From Cucumis sativus (taxonomy: Eukaryota > Streptophyta > Magnoliopsida > Cucurbitales > Cucurbitaceae): 64,000 nt of DNA. Under the pieces are notes generated by a model, which saw only the letters and a list, made by a program, of their open reading frames with translations, was not told the origin of the DNA and did no database searches. Where the stretch lies: contig NC_026657.2 in NCBI RefSeq assembly GCF_000004075.3, forward strand, positions 310,001-374,000. Direction: 5' to 3'. The stretch's first letter is position 1, and every line of letters starts with the position of its first letter. The position numbers were made by a program, and so were the translations under genes. Below, piece after piece: positions 46,662 to 60,241 of this stretch.

Positions 46662-49600
46662 TTATGATTTGTTTCCATGTTCAGCAGTTCGGAGTAGTTG
46701 ATTTGCCATGGACGAAAATGACTTTGCGGTGTCTTTCATATCCGTCGCTCTTAAGTTGATTCCCTGCCCCCATTCAAACATAAAACTAGACAATCATATT
46801 CTTTACCCATTCAACCACACAAACTACCCTCTACCTATTCTTTTATCAAATAATAATATAATTCAGTTTTGTACATTTGGCCCTTCAAATCTTTATTTTA
46901 AAATTAATCTTTATGGTTGGTTTTTGAAAAAGAAAAATCTTTTATGTTTTTTCATATATATATAAACTTTGAAAATATATTTATATCTTTCTCTTGTCTT
47001 ATTCAACAAATTTGGGTTGAATTTAATTTTTAAAGACTGAGTTTCAAACTTATTTAAATATATAGATAAAATGTATAGAGTAGTAAAATGGGATGAAAGC
47101 AAAATAAAGTTTACAAAAAGTCAAAAAGTGAGGTATGAGGTGTGAAGATCTAAACCTAATGTGGTGGATTGTTACCTGTAATTTCGTTACGTTCTCTTGT
47201 AGCTTCCTTTCAGTCATTTTTGCAACACTTGTTGTATCCTGCTTAGTGTAGGCAAAGAAAACAATGGGATCACTGCCGATCTAACTTCATGCAAACTTAT
47301 CAATCAAAATCAAATTACTCTTAATCACAATACTTTCTAAATCGCTAGATCAATATATATATATATATACACACACTACACAATCTCCTTTTTCTCCATT
47401 TTATTTTCCTTCATTCAGGTTGAGAAATCAAAGCCAAATTATACTTACAGAAGCTGATGAAAACCCGTACTTCTTCTTGATTTGATCAACTGCACCTACT
47501 TTGTTATCGCCTGCATTCCAATCAGGTTGCTCTTCCTTGCCTGAGTTTTTCTTCATCTGTTTTAATTTTCCTGAAAGCCACAATCAACGGTTGGTTCCCA
47601 GTCTCATTGTGTAATAAAACTTATCTATTTTACATTGTCACAGCGAGCAGCCTTTGTGAATTTAGGCTTTGTATTTGGGAGATATAATACTACACTCTTC
47701 TTCACTTTGAGCATCATATGCCCAAGTTGGTCAAATGAACAGAAACTTAAGAAAAATGCATCAAGAAGAGATTTTTCTTGTTCAAGATGGAAGAACACTG
47801 ACCTTTGAAAGAATTAAATGTACTTGCCAATTTCTGCTTATTTAGAGAGCCCAACATGCTCTGTTCTTTTGGTTTTTCAACTGGATCTTCGAGATCAATG
47901 TCATCTGAAAAAAGAAAAAAAGGACAAGATAACATGTTCAGGGTGTACATTCTTTAAAAAAATAGGATACTAACTAGAGACTTCACTTCAATGGGTTTAG
48001 ACAATATATGGGAAAACTATTGTTACATTACACTTAGTTTCTCATAACAAACAAGCAAAAGAAAGAGAGAAAAAGCCTATTATGGGTTTTTACTCGTAGT
48101 AGTTAAGTTTTGAAGCATTTATGAAAGATAAATTATAATTTTGCTCGTGGAGTGAATACCTATATCCAATGCTAACTTGTCTTCATTTGCAACCAACTTT
48201 TCACTACCATCAACGGTCTTAAAGTCTCCGTGGAAGTTGGAAGATGAGAGGATTATGGAAAGTTCTTCAATACTTTCTCTAGTATCTTCTATTTCGACAT
48301 CAGGAGCCTGTTTTGCCTTGTTTCCAGCTATCTCTTGGAAAACCGAAGTAAATATACCCTAACGTTTGGAAAACATGCTTTGTTACCCTTTTTGATTGAA
48401 CATTCTCACTGTAACCGAAGTTTAATCAATATTCATACCTTCTTCTTTTCCTTGTGAGCAGTGGTCACTTCTTGTGAAAGCATATAATCTTTCCTGTATA
48501 TGTGACTGACAGAGTCCAAAATCCTACAACAACAAACAAAAAGCAGTAAACATGTATTAAAGGGCGTTGAAGTAGTTTTCTAAGATAGTAAAACACTGCT
48601 TCCATCTTCAGTATGAGATAGGGGTTATGGTGCATACACAAGGGGTAGCGAAGGTGAATGCCAATGGAATTCCAAATTGATATATTGAAACAAAATAATA
48701 TATCTTACATGAAGCAAATATGTACCTAAATATTTTCTTGTGGCATAATACTGAGACAATAAAAATTTCTTGATCGCCATTCACCTGTGTTTCACAAAGA
48801 TTACAAACATTAAGCGGAAGAAAAGAAGAAAAAACAACACCAAACAATCTCTGACGTGGGAGAAATTTTGAAATTAATACCCATGCTTCAATATCATTCA
48901 TACCATAAGAAGTTCTCCATCCTTGGAAGAACATATAATGCTTTCAGGCAACGAATTAACTTTCGGAGGAGAATATTTGAAACCTCTTACTGAAGTCTCC
49001 TTCAAGAGAGATAACTCTGGCAAGGACCTATAGTTGGAAGGTACTATGCTGTTAGTTAATATGACTGAACAGATAAAAAATACACACTCCAAATGGATGA
49101 TGAAAACCCATGAGATCGTGAAGAACTTTGTAGTGCCAAGCTAAGTAAATCAACCAGTAGATTAACCTAGTATAGTGCACCAATAAAGTTGCATTAAGAA
49201 CTTATGGATTAGGAACTGTTCCGGTAGTCATAATGAAAACGAATGGACATTGAAATTATAGAGAAGGAAATAATGTAACACTGTGTCTTCATCATGGTAT
49301 GATTTGACTAAATATAAGTGAAGGATGCAACCATCACCTTATTTCAATTTTCCCAGTGGAAAAAACAAGCAAGAGGCCAACATCTGTGTTACTATAGAAG
49401 GTTGATGCCCAACAACATGTCGAGTGAAACTTCTTCTTGTAAAGAACCTTCTTGACTCCCTGAGAAGAAAGAACATTAACAGTGATAGTCTCGTATAACG
49501 TTGAAAGATGGTTCAATTGGGTGCCTGCAGTTGATTGCTACCTGAATGGCATGCACGAAGGAAAAAATATATGCAGCTTTCTCAGAACAAAGTAATACTA

Positions 49601-52600
49601 GGGACTGTTTTGGCACGCTATCCACAGCTGGATTACTACCTTTTCCCAGTTCTAAATCATTTGAAATTACTGATCCTCTGGTTGATGAATCTTGCCCATC
49701 TGCAGAAATCCAAAGGAAAGGAGTTCAGAATGATTCTTCTACTTCGTGAATGGGGAGACCTAAAAGTTGGTATGTGTGCATTGTGTATAGAGAGAGAGAT
49801 TAATTTCTAGAGAAGTGGATGCTTCAAGAAAGAATAGATCTTACATAAAATCTGCATAAATAGAGCTCTGGAGGGTTTCTTGGGATGAACCATGCTAGCA
49901 CTTAATGGATTTCCCGTTTCACCATCAAGAGCCAAAATAGAAGAATCCTTTGTGGAAATCATGAGGACATTTTTGTCAAAACCCTGAAGACTGCAGCTTT
50001 CAAACTGCAAAGAAATGATACCGGTAGATATTTCACTGGTGATACGTTTTTGATATATAAGGTCGGGTCCTTGTATGCTGAATAAGGAAACCTGTTGAAA
50101 ATGATAAAAGTTGGGGCGAATTAAATCCCATATTAAGCTACGGAGGCCCAAAGAATATTGCGGCTATTCTAAAATTGTTAGTTCTCTTCTACAGACAATC
50201 TACCTAAAAATGAAACGAAGACATATTACACGTCCCCTGACATTCTTGACTTACACAGTTGTTGCCGTGTGAATTTTATCATTCAGAATTTTAGGCGAGT
50301 CGGCTTAAAGAGAAATGAACTTCAAAAATCAAGATGAGAAGTGCAAACTAAGATATTAAGCTTACATATCCTCTGTCAGATCCAACAGCAAGATGATTTG
50401 ATCTGGGGCTTATGTTGATTGCAAGTATCGAGCCATCAACTTTTACGAGTTTAACACTCTGGATAATATGACTGTTCCGTTTCTTTGTACTTCCTGTGGT
50501 ATGTCAGATGATCACTTTCAGGATACATCAATGCAATTTGCACCATGAAAAACTCATTGCTACTTGAAAAATCATCAAACAAACCAATACAATCTTTTTT
50601 ATGTCATGGACTCTAATAGATCTATGGGTGAGTTTATATTGATTTTCGAATTATTTATAAGCATTGTTTTACACTTATAAACACTTTTTTAAACAAAAGT
50701 CAATCAAAACATGCCCTTAGTCTACCTTGGAATGGCATAAAACTGTTGTCTGTCGCATAAGGTTCTGGTCGAAATTTAAAGACTCGGACCTGAGAAATTC
50801 AGTAGCATAACATTAAACCATAAAGAAGCATATTTTTTACAGTTCTGTAAAATTATTCGAAACTATCACTTCACCATTCCGCTATGATCTCCAGAAACAA
50901 GAATCTGGGAACTGCCATCAAAATGCAATGCTGTCACCGGAATACCACTTAAAGAAAAATCATCTTCACTCTGCAATCGCAAGAAAAATATATTAGTACT
51001 TTACAGTAAGAATCTTAAATCTAAAGGGTTAACAAGCCCTAAATGAGGTTCTTGACCTCCTATTCAAGTCCCAAATCAGGGCACATATCCTCTCTCATTA
51101 GCCTTTAGGAAACATACTTCAAATGAACATGTAATTAACTCTTTTAACTCAGATAAGAGAATATTTACCTGTTGTTGCAGTGAATAGATTGGGATGAAAA
51201 TTGGACACGATGCATCCCAAAAATTTATGCTTCCATCGTTATGTCCAGATATATATAAATTTTCAACCTTTGAAAATCCACCAAATTGGACTGTATCCAA
51301 GTATGTTACATCCTTGGATTTTGATTCAGAAAGAAAAAGGGAAGGAATGTCTTTTGTCCGCTGAATGTAATCCTACAGTGATACAATCATCAGAAATCGC
51401 ACTCTCTTAGATTACTAGAAATTAATATGTAGTGAGGAATAGAATGCATAAAATAAGCATAAAAAAAAAATTACGCTTCTAGCATACCTCATCTGAAGCA
51501 TATGGAGAACAAGAAATGTTGGTGAAAAAACTTGCGACAGTTATGTGTGAATCAATGAACGGAATCTTAAGCATAGCCTCTTTTGGAAGTGAGTTTGCCG
51601 ACCTTGATTGACTTTGTTGTAAGAGATATTTTTCAATCGAGCAATCATCATAAGTGTAAACACAGCCAGATTTTCCAAGCAATAGAAGATAATCATGCTT
51701 GTTCTTGTTGTGATCACTGGAGCTTGAAATGATTTCCATGTCAATGCTAGGTTCGGACAGCTGAAGCCCCAGTTTGATCATGCGAGATTCAATTTGCTCA
51801 TTCAACAAGATTACCTACCTCCAAATTAACTAAAGGTCAGTTCAGTTTATATTTATGTCCTGCTCAGGCATGCATTGTACACAGAGATGACAAAAGTTCA
51901 TAAGAACAAACAAAACCTCTAAATTGGTATGATATTGTTCACTTGGAATATAAGCTCTACTTTTCTTTTGGTTTCACTCAAAAGGACTTGTACAAATAGA
52001 ATTGTCTTTACTTATACTCTATGAATTCTTTGTTGTGGAACTTTATGTTTGCATTCCTCACAAAAATATGATCTAAAAGTGTTCAGTTACACCAAATTCT
52101 AAGTTGTAGATTGTAACAACCAAATAATAGTCCGCAAAGACCTAGCATAGCATTAATTAATATAACCAGCATGCATATTAATAGGAAGTAGGAACCGGAA
52201 TTTGGAATAAAAAGATGACTAACATGCACCTACTAATATAGTCAGCATGAAAAGGTCAAATTTGACTTTACCTTGTTATAAAATGTTATAAACCCTAAAT
52301 AGCCTCTAAGGTGATCTGGAAATGTTTAACATTAATTAAATAACAGAATTATGTTTCAATAGTTTGAAAAGAAAATAGATTGATAAAACAATATGCTTCA
52401 CTGGCAAATAGAAATACTGGGAACAGTTTGCATCATAAACTGCAGTACCTGGAGTGAGTTTGAAGCGGCACCCATTACATACAGTCGACTTGCTTTCGCA
52501 TCCACATAATTACACCTCAGTGATGCTATAGGAACTTTGTCCAACTTATATCCAAGGTTAAGTTTAAATAAAGGACCTGTTCGATTGCTATTCTCTGCCA

Positions 52601-55600
52601 GTGATTCAGCTTTTGGATTATGGCCATGGAGAATTGCCCATATTAAAACATCTCCGTTGCTATATCCGACAGCAACTTTACTTCCTAAAGGACAGGCCCA
52701 ACATGCAGAAGTTACCTTCTTTGCTTCTTGATATGGTGATAGCATGGAATTTCCACCCGTGATGAAAATAGACTTGGATTCTTTAATTTCCCACAAAGTA
52801 ATAAAGCCATCACTGAATATGAGAAGCACTCTACAAGAGCAGAAACAAAGATGACAGAGATAACCTTTGATTTTAATAATTCTCCTATTTAATCTTATAA
52901 CAAAGTTGTGTGAATCGAGACCATGGTATTAAGCATTACCTCTTAAATTCAGTGGTCGGTTGTGGTAGTATGTGGGTTAAAGAAATGTCACTGGTAGCTT
53001 CCGCTGGATTTCCTGAACAAGATAATCATTGGGTAATTTCAGTCAAGACTAGAGAGGTTACACTGTCAAAGTTGTTAGTGCGCGATTACATCAATGCAGG
53101 AGGAAAGAAAGGAAAGGGGTCTCACCGCGCGAAGCTGAAACTGGTATGATGTACTTCATTTGTATTATGTTGCAGACACTTTGATCAAGCTTCAAAACCG
53201 ATACATTACCGAGATAATCTCCAACATAACTGCAAGTTTTAGTAACAGGGACCCTCATAACATACTTCAAGGACAGCGACAAGCCTAGTTTCTCAATGAA
53301 GGCAACAAACTTACATATATGGAGTCTGTTGCAAGATCGTAAAAGAAGTGATTTCTTGCTCAAAAACATGCACATGTGCCAACAACTTCCTGTCTATATC
53401 CCATACCTACACAAGCAGGTTTGTCAAGTTAAATGTCATATTACACGGAAAACAGATCACAACCAAGTATCATTGACTGCATGAGGAGAATATGACCTAA
53501 TCAAGTAATTTACTTCGTTGAAATCAGAATTAGTATCCTCAAATGAAATACCTCAATTTCGTTCTTTGAAGTAACATTAAGAAGAAATCCCTGGTTCTCC
53601 ATGAACTGAAAATGGAACACCTCAGTATCTTTATAAGTTAACTTGATAGGAAACATTTCAAGGGCAAATGTTTAACAGATACAGAACTGAAAAAATAAGA
53701 ATCAGTATACTTGCAAAAACTTGCTAGGAATTGCCTCCTTGGACTCAAGTAGAGCCTGAGAATTATCTTTTCCAAATAGCTTAATTCGACCATCTCTACA
53801 AATAAAAATATGAATAGAAAGTTGAAACATTCAATTATTTCACTATCAAACTAACTGAAAATAAGAGGTAAATGGGTAACTACTTAAACAAGAGTTAAGA
53901 AGAAAAAAGAAAGTTATGATCAAGGGTGGAACGAATGAAACATACCTGGTAGAAAGAGCAAGTATCTTTTGGATGGGATCATAAGCAGAAGTAATAGAAC
54001 CTGATGGAATGCCATTGTGGAAGGCAAGACATGGTTCCACCTGGCTTCCTTTCAAACTATCAAAAGTGTTTTCTGGCTGCATCACAATCATGCCAATTTA
54101 TACATAACTTTCTTTTCTCCATGTTTTTCATGTTTAGCAAAGAAGTCATACTTCTAATTCAACAATGCAAACCCCTCGTTTCATGGATAGATCAATCAAT
54201 ATTTATCCCTACTTTACATTTCTTGTTCTTCATCCTCCCACTTCTTAAACCAGAGAGAACTACAATCACTTTGATTATTTTAATCTGTATTTTTTGAGAA
54301 ATAATCCTTTGTTCGTCTTGTTGGACAATTTCTTGTATTTAAAAAATTATTGAAAATAGTTTTAGGACGGAGCGAATTACTAGTATGGTAGTTTTTATGC
54401 TGACATTCGGTTTGATGATGAGATTTTGGTTTAAATAAGAGTTTGTACTTCATCAACTTTAGTTGTTATATGACTCTTTCTTTTGCTAATTTCAACTATG
54501 GAATATGAAGCAAAACATAGCTATGCAAATAAATACCTTAGTCAGCTGATCTGTATTCGATGACAATTGAAATAACTGTAAAACATATTTTGTATACTTC
54601 TAAAGAAAAGGTTGACAATACAATCAACATAATTTAATAGGTCACAATATACAACATTTATCCTAAAGATTATTCCAACCCTACATAGGAGAAAAATATT
54701 ATATGACATGATAATTTACTAGTTGACAGAGACTTAGAAGAGACATTAATAGGCGGTCTAATTTTTCCAGTAAATTTCTGTCAAATTATCCAATAATACA
54801 TATTTTTTTTGTCATCTTTATCATGCCATACAAGTACTAAATTGATTTTAACATTCAAGTTTTAGGTCAATTGAAAAGAGTTCAGAATATAAACAGTTAA
54901 AACTCAAAGCTACTGAAGGAAAACTCATAATGTTAGGGACAATAACTGTTTTTGTTGACAATTTTTTCTTAGTATATATTTACAAAATAGAAAAAAGAAA
55001 AAAGCAAGATATAATAACTTGAGCAATAAGTGGGTGTGTGTTGCTAAGACCACATCTATCACCATACTTCTCCTTCAATCAAAAAAATATTTAAAGATCA
55101 CGTTTCTAAAAAAGAAAAATAAAATTTTGCACATGACAACTTGTAATTAGACTTACACTCACTTGAATTACAATTTTTCCAATAATTTTCATTTAAGGAG
55201 AGAGTCTATTAAAATAAAAGAAAAAATTAAAAGAAAATGGCTTTATAGAACAAGTTCCTTTGGATTTAAATTTTTAAGAAAATATTACAAAAATTAAGGT
55301 AACATTCGAGTTCTTTCCAAAGAAAAGAAAAAGGGAAATTATAAAAGGAAAAAAGAAAAAAGCAACATGGGAGACCTTTTATATTTAATAGTGGGGTGGA
55401 CATAAATAATGTAGGGGATAGTGTACGAATAATGAAGGGTCCATTTCGAAAAACCAAAACTTCCCAACACGAAAGCGTTTCATAGATTTAAAAAACCAAA
55501 TTCCCGATATAGTTGGGAACTCCATATGTCCAGCCGGCAGCTGCTGGGCATGGGCAGATTTAATTACAGCAGCTGCACCCTAGCCGCCCACATCACGTGA

Positions 55601-57269
55601 ACTGCTCCTATCTCAGACTCTTCTCATATATTAATACATTACAATCTCAAATCTCACTCACCTTATTAAACCATCATTTTCTCTCACCATTATATTTTAT
55701 ATCACAACCTCAAACCTCAATTTAGGTAGTATTGCCAATCTGAGCTTAACCCAATTGGCATATGTAGGTTTGGAGTTCAAATTTTCACCCAGTATTTAAT
55801 ATGTTTTTTAATTTAAAAGAATATCTAATAACTTTCTGAATTATTTTATTTGGCTTATTGAGTTTTTCTAAGAAAAAATTAATTGATCCATCAAATATAA
55901 ATTTGGTATTTATTTTTTGTTATCTTACGTGCTGTCATTTCTGAAAATGTCAAACAATTGAAGGTTTAAATATTAGAAACTATGACCAATTTTTTTCTAC
56001 TCGCTTTATTATTTTGTTACACTAAAGGATAAAACAAATAATTTTAAGTAATAAAAACATATTTTGATGGAAAAAATTTGGAATATAATAAAATATTAGA
56101 AAATGTTTAATTTAAAAATCTCTTTATTAAAAATGGATGGCTTCACTTATGAAAATGTTAATTAAAAATCTAAGTGAAAATGTTAATTAAAAATGGAAGA
56201 TGGTTGCATCTATACCAATAAAATTTGAAATATTAACTAACCATTTTTAAAATTACAAAACAAGCAAATTTAAAAGTTAAAAAAATGGTATGAATTATTT
56301 TTTTAAATTTCTTTTTGTCAATGCAATTTTTTAATTATAAATATAATCAAATATGTTTTAGTTTAGGTCATAGATGCAAATATTGTAGATAACGATTTAA
56401 AAAAGACAAAACAGTAATTTTAAAAAGCAAAAGTGAAATAATAAAATAAATCATTTTCCCTCCACCAAAAATGTAAAATTTCGTACGGCACGGGCACGAT
56501 GTCTCGTACAAGGGTCGCGAATAATTGGACCATTGGATTCTATTTTCATAAAAATAAATATCGGTTTCTGCCTCATCTGCCGACCTCTTGACTCCAAACA
56601 ATCAAACCTTTTCTTTACTTAAAAAAACCAAAATCGTCGTCCACGTGGCATTTTCATTTCTTTTTCCTCTCTCGAAGTCGAAGACCTTCGGCCGATTTGC
56701 AGAAGCAAAATGGAGGAAGGATCAAAACATAAAACGCTTCGCATTTGAAATCAAAATCAAATCTAAGAGATTCCAACTCCTACAGCTAGTCTTTTCCAGA
56801 TAAATTCTAAAGTTGCAACGATTTTCAATTTCCCAAGCTTTCCAGGAACCAAAAATCAGTAAACAGAAACAAGATAATACTGAACTAGCTACGCGCATTC
56901 ATCAATTTCGAAAACTCCAGTCCATATTTTATACAAAACTTGTTGCAAAACTGAAGAAATTTCACATCAATTCGAGCTTTCCGTTTCTTTCAAGCCTCGT
57001 AAGTTCCGCAAAAAATAAATCACATACGAACAAGATATAGAAAGCAAAATAACTCAATCGCAGCAGCAATATCAGGCAAATTAGAAATAAAAAAACACTA
57101 TATATATATATATAAATAAAATGAAAAGAGTCCGATCGAGAATGCGATGATGAGGATTCAGTAACGAAGATCGGAAGAAGAGAGGTTAACTAGCAGAGTA
57201 GAAAGAAATTTAAAGAGTGAACAACTTTACCTTACGCGTAGCCTTTCCAACGAGTTTCTTGACAAACAT
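46662..57269 (-). CDS. Tomosyn/Sro7/Lgl-type WD40 protein with C-terminal R-SNARE-like motif
   Basis: Twenty-four exons join in phase to 1053 aa: 57269-57231, 54076-53946, 53795-53711, 53605-53552, 53406-53315, 53229-53126, 53012-52940, 52830-52449, 51814-51488, 51372-51169, 50970-50875, 50789-50726, 50493-50366, 50091-49845, 49699-49542, 49459-49338, 49027-48904, 48784-48726, 48523-48439, 48358-48160, 47904-47803, 47570-47449, 47238-47176, 46763-46662. The start MFVKKLVGKATRK and the block HNGIPSGSITSAYDPIQKIL match the plant tomosyn family. WD40-type blades follow, for example VSGDHSGMVRVF, ISGHNDGSINFWD and VGYSNGDVLIWA, expected to form two beta-propellers. The C-terminus (about 985-1053) is an R-SNARE-like helix with VDQIKKKYGF. 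Tomosyns bind syntaxin-type SNAREs and restrain vesicle fusion at the plasma membrane. Intron 1 is 3.15 kb; the 39-nt exon 1 rests on family similarity and a good GTAAAG donor. Confidence 0.9.
50626..50716. mobile_element. 91-bp MITE next to a splice donor in the tomosyn-like gene
   Basis: Left end GGGTGAGTTTATATTGATTT and the reverse complement of the right end, GGGCATGTTTTGATTGACTT, form imperfect terminal inverted repeats. The interior contains TTTATAAGCATTG and its near complement TAAACACTTTTTT, so the element can fold into one hairpin. It occupies much of the 232-bp intron 12 and begins within 10 bases of the exon 12 donor (exon end 50726). No clear target duplication could be set. Confidence 0.6.
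55735..55795 (+). repeat. Possible tRNA-derived SINE fragment in intron 1 of the tomosyn-like gene
   Basis: GAGCTTAACCCAATTGGCA followed by GGAGTTCAAATTTTC, spaced like the A and B boxes of a tRNA-type pol III promoter. No tRNA cloverleaf can be formed convincingly, and the 3' boundary is not clear. Confidence 0.25.
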
Positions 57270-57510
57270 CTTGGCGCGATTGATTGCGAGAGGAGTCCAG
57301 TTCCGAAGAATCTGAGTGAATGATAACTTAAGTAAGATCAGAAGACTGAAAATGGAAGATGAAATGAAATCGGCTTTGTGATAACCGACGAATAATCTTA
57401 ATTTTGTGTAATAATAACATATATATATATATATATATATATAATGAAGTTTGAACCAAGCGGTTTTTTCAAAAAGCACAAAAGGAAAGGTTTGGATGAT
57501 CTGAAGGAGA

Positions 57511-57635
57511 CACGTGTACGTTCATTAGGTGATCTTGAAAAAGACAGCGAGGGAAAGAAGTCACGAGTGAAAGAAGGACACGTGGATTTGTAATCGGACC
57601 CACTTCTTTATCTTTGAATTCTTGTTGGCCACGTG
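57511..57635. promoter_or_regulatory. Cluster of three CACGTG G-boxes upstream of the tomosyn-like gene
   Basis: Palindromic CACGTG occurs at 57511-57516, 57579-57584 and 57630-57635, about 240-370 bp upstream of the start codon at 57269. In plants such G-boxes are bound by bZIP (including ABA-response) and bHLH factors. Two more CACGTG sites lie in intron 1 (56642-56647 and 55594-55599). Confidence 0.6.
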
Positions 57636-59258
57636 GCTAACCGAAATCTTATGGTTTCTTCTTCGTTTTTTCGACTTACATTGTCTATTCTTTTTTGGAT
57701 ATATATGACTTTATTAAATATTTAATATTGATTCAACTTATTACTTACCTCTACATTTCATTATCAAAATTAAATTAGGGATTATGTGAATGACATGGAT
57801 TTATGTCAAAAACTCGAGCAAAATTTTTGAATTATTTATTTGATTAAAGAAGTATTTTAAAAAATACAACATACCTCTAAATTATTTATATTGTATAAAA
57901 CAATTTTAAAAGTATAAATATTTACAAGCCTACAAGGAAAAATACAAAAAATGTCCGATCATTTAATTGACGTTCAGCTACCTAATATATTTGGTAAACG
58001 ATCGTTTACATTTTACACGATAGTTTATATTTGACTATCTAATATCTAAACTACTTTTTCTCACGATCCTCAACAAATGAAAGTTTTTTAAAAAATTAAA
58101 GAAAATTTTAGAAAAAGACAATGAAAATGAATGACAAATCTAGAATATTTAATAAAAAAAGTAGTCGGCTTCATGTATTTTTTTTTCATTTTATTACACA
58201 AACCGTAAATATTTTGTCAGATTATTATATTTATAAGAATTAACGTTATAAATATAGGAAGAGAATTAGATTTATAACTAAAGCAAAATTAAAAGGAGAG
58301 TTATGAACAGTGAAAGAAAGAAAATAAGTATTTTTGCTTTTTTTAGTAGAGACTGAAGAATGAGGAGTGACTGAAACGCGAAAAAGACTTAGAATTATTG
58401 AAAATGGAAATGCTATTTCATATCTTTTTTTTTTCTTTTTTTGTTGGAAACAATATCTCTCCCTTTAAATATTTGCTTTATTTGCTTTATTTGCTTTAAT
58501 GCTTTAAAGTGGGTGAAGACTACCAAAAATGTTGTTTTCTGTTCACTTGGAATTTAAATGTAATAATCAATATGTGCTCTCAAATAATAAAAAATATTTA
58601 AATGCAGATAATGTGGAATAGTTATTTGTGTCATTAACTGCTCCCAATTACTTTTGGATATATCTTAGGCATATTTGGTAGGAATGACAACTTTTTCTTA
58701 GTAGAGATCATGTATTTATTAAATCATTGATTATTGATTAAAAGTTAAAATATTGTTTTAAAGTTTATTCTTCACTATTAATCATTTTTTTCTTAATTGT
58801 TTAATTTTGATCCTTGTAAATTTAGCCACAATGCTAATTTAATATTATTTTTAAGAAAAAAAACCTTTTGTTATCTATTATTATTGAAGCTTAAAGGGCT
58901 ATAGAAAGTTGGGCTTGCTATTATCATTCTCTAGGCCCAATAACTTACACAATTGTTGGGTCGGGCCGGGCTAAACTAATAACTAGATTTTGTTTATGAT
59001 TTATTTTTCATTATTTTTTCAAAAATAAAAAAGTATAGGTACTAAATTTAGAGAAGAAATCAAGTTTTGAACAATAGGTTTAAAGAATCTCAAATATTAT
59101 TACCATTTATTTAGTATAAAAGAAAACTTTTTAGTTTGAATTAATTTATGACTTTATCGTAGATTTGATAAAATAAGTCAGTTTCATAGTTCAAACTTAT
59201 TACTTTAACGAAATGTAAAAAGAGTATGGATATATGTAACGATACACTTGATACACAT

Positions 59259-59478
59259 AATACACATTTAATTTATATACGTTTAATATACTTGTGTCAT
59301 ATCTTGAAACTGATAAAAGTATGTGATACATATTTTTCGTTTAGCAAATAAAAATGCAATTTCTTTTAATACACATTTAATTTATATACGTTTAACATAC
59401 TTGTGTCATATCTTGAAAATGATAAAAGTATGTGAGACATATTTTTCGTTTAGCAAATAAAAATGCAATTTCTTTTAT
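59259..59478. repeat. 109-bp tandem duplication
   Basis: AATACACATTTAATTTATAT begins at 59259 and again at 59368. The two units end in AAATGCAATTTCTTTT and are nearly identical, differing by only a few bases (for example TTTAATATAC versus TTTAACATAC). A partial third resemblance (ACACATTTTTTTCGTTTA) appears near 59675. Confidence 0.9.
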
Positions 59479-60212
59479 TCTTAATTGGTTTATACGAGGG
59501 ATTACTTTTTTAGTCGCTGTTTATTTTATGATTTTAACATTAGCATTAATAATAACAAGGGCCAAAAACGTATGTTTTGTAACATACAACACCAAAACAA
59601 CTTATTTTTAAAACGCAAGAATAGAAAACGATAATCAATATTTTCTTTCTACGTCATAGTAAAAAAGTATATGACACATTTTTTTCGTTTAACAATTAGC
59701 TATTTTAAGGTATCAAAACACGGTGAATATCGTATTCTAATTGATTTCGTTAGATATAAAAATTAAATTTGTGACATGAAGGTGGATTTCATTCTACTGT
59801 TTTCTAATTGATATTTCAATTGGAAATTTATAATTATTATTATTATTTATTTTATTTTATAATCATAATAATTATTTTATATATATATATATTTAAGGGT
59901 ATTCAATTATTCTTCTTGCAAAACTCTATTAGCAATTATTTTTTCTTGTGATTCCATTCTTAACTCAAGCGAGTGCACGCATGAGTTGGAAAAGTTGTAT
60001 TAACCTTGGAGAGAAATCGGCATGAGCGAATTAGCACCAAGGTCACGTCGAATTTTGCTTTCAGGACAGTGTTTACATTAACTATCCTAATCAATTCGAT
60101 TATAGTTAATAATATTGCCTTTCATGTATTAACGTTGCCAACAATACATATAAAGATCTTCCCATCTAAATCTAAGTTTAGGAGTAGAGAAACAGAATGA
60201 GAAACGAGGGGA

Positions 60213-60241
60213 GAGGAAAGGAAAGGAAAGGAAAGGAAAGG
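60213..60241. repeat. (GGAAA)n microsatellite
   Basis: About five to six GGAAA units on the plus strand. Confidence 0.9.
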
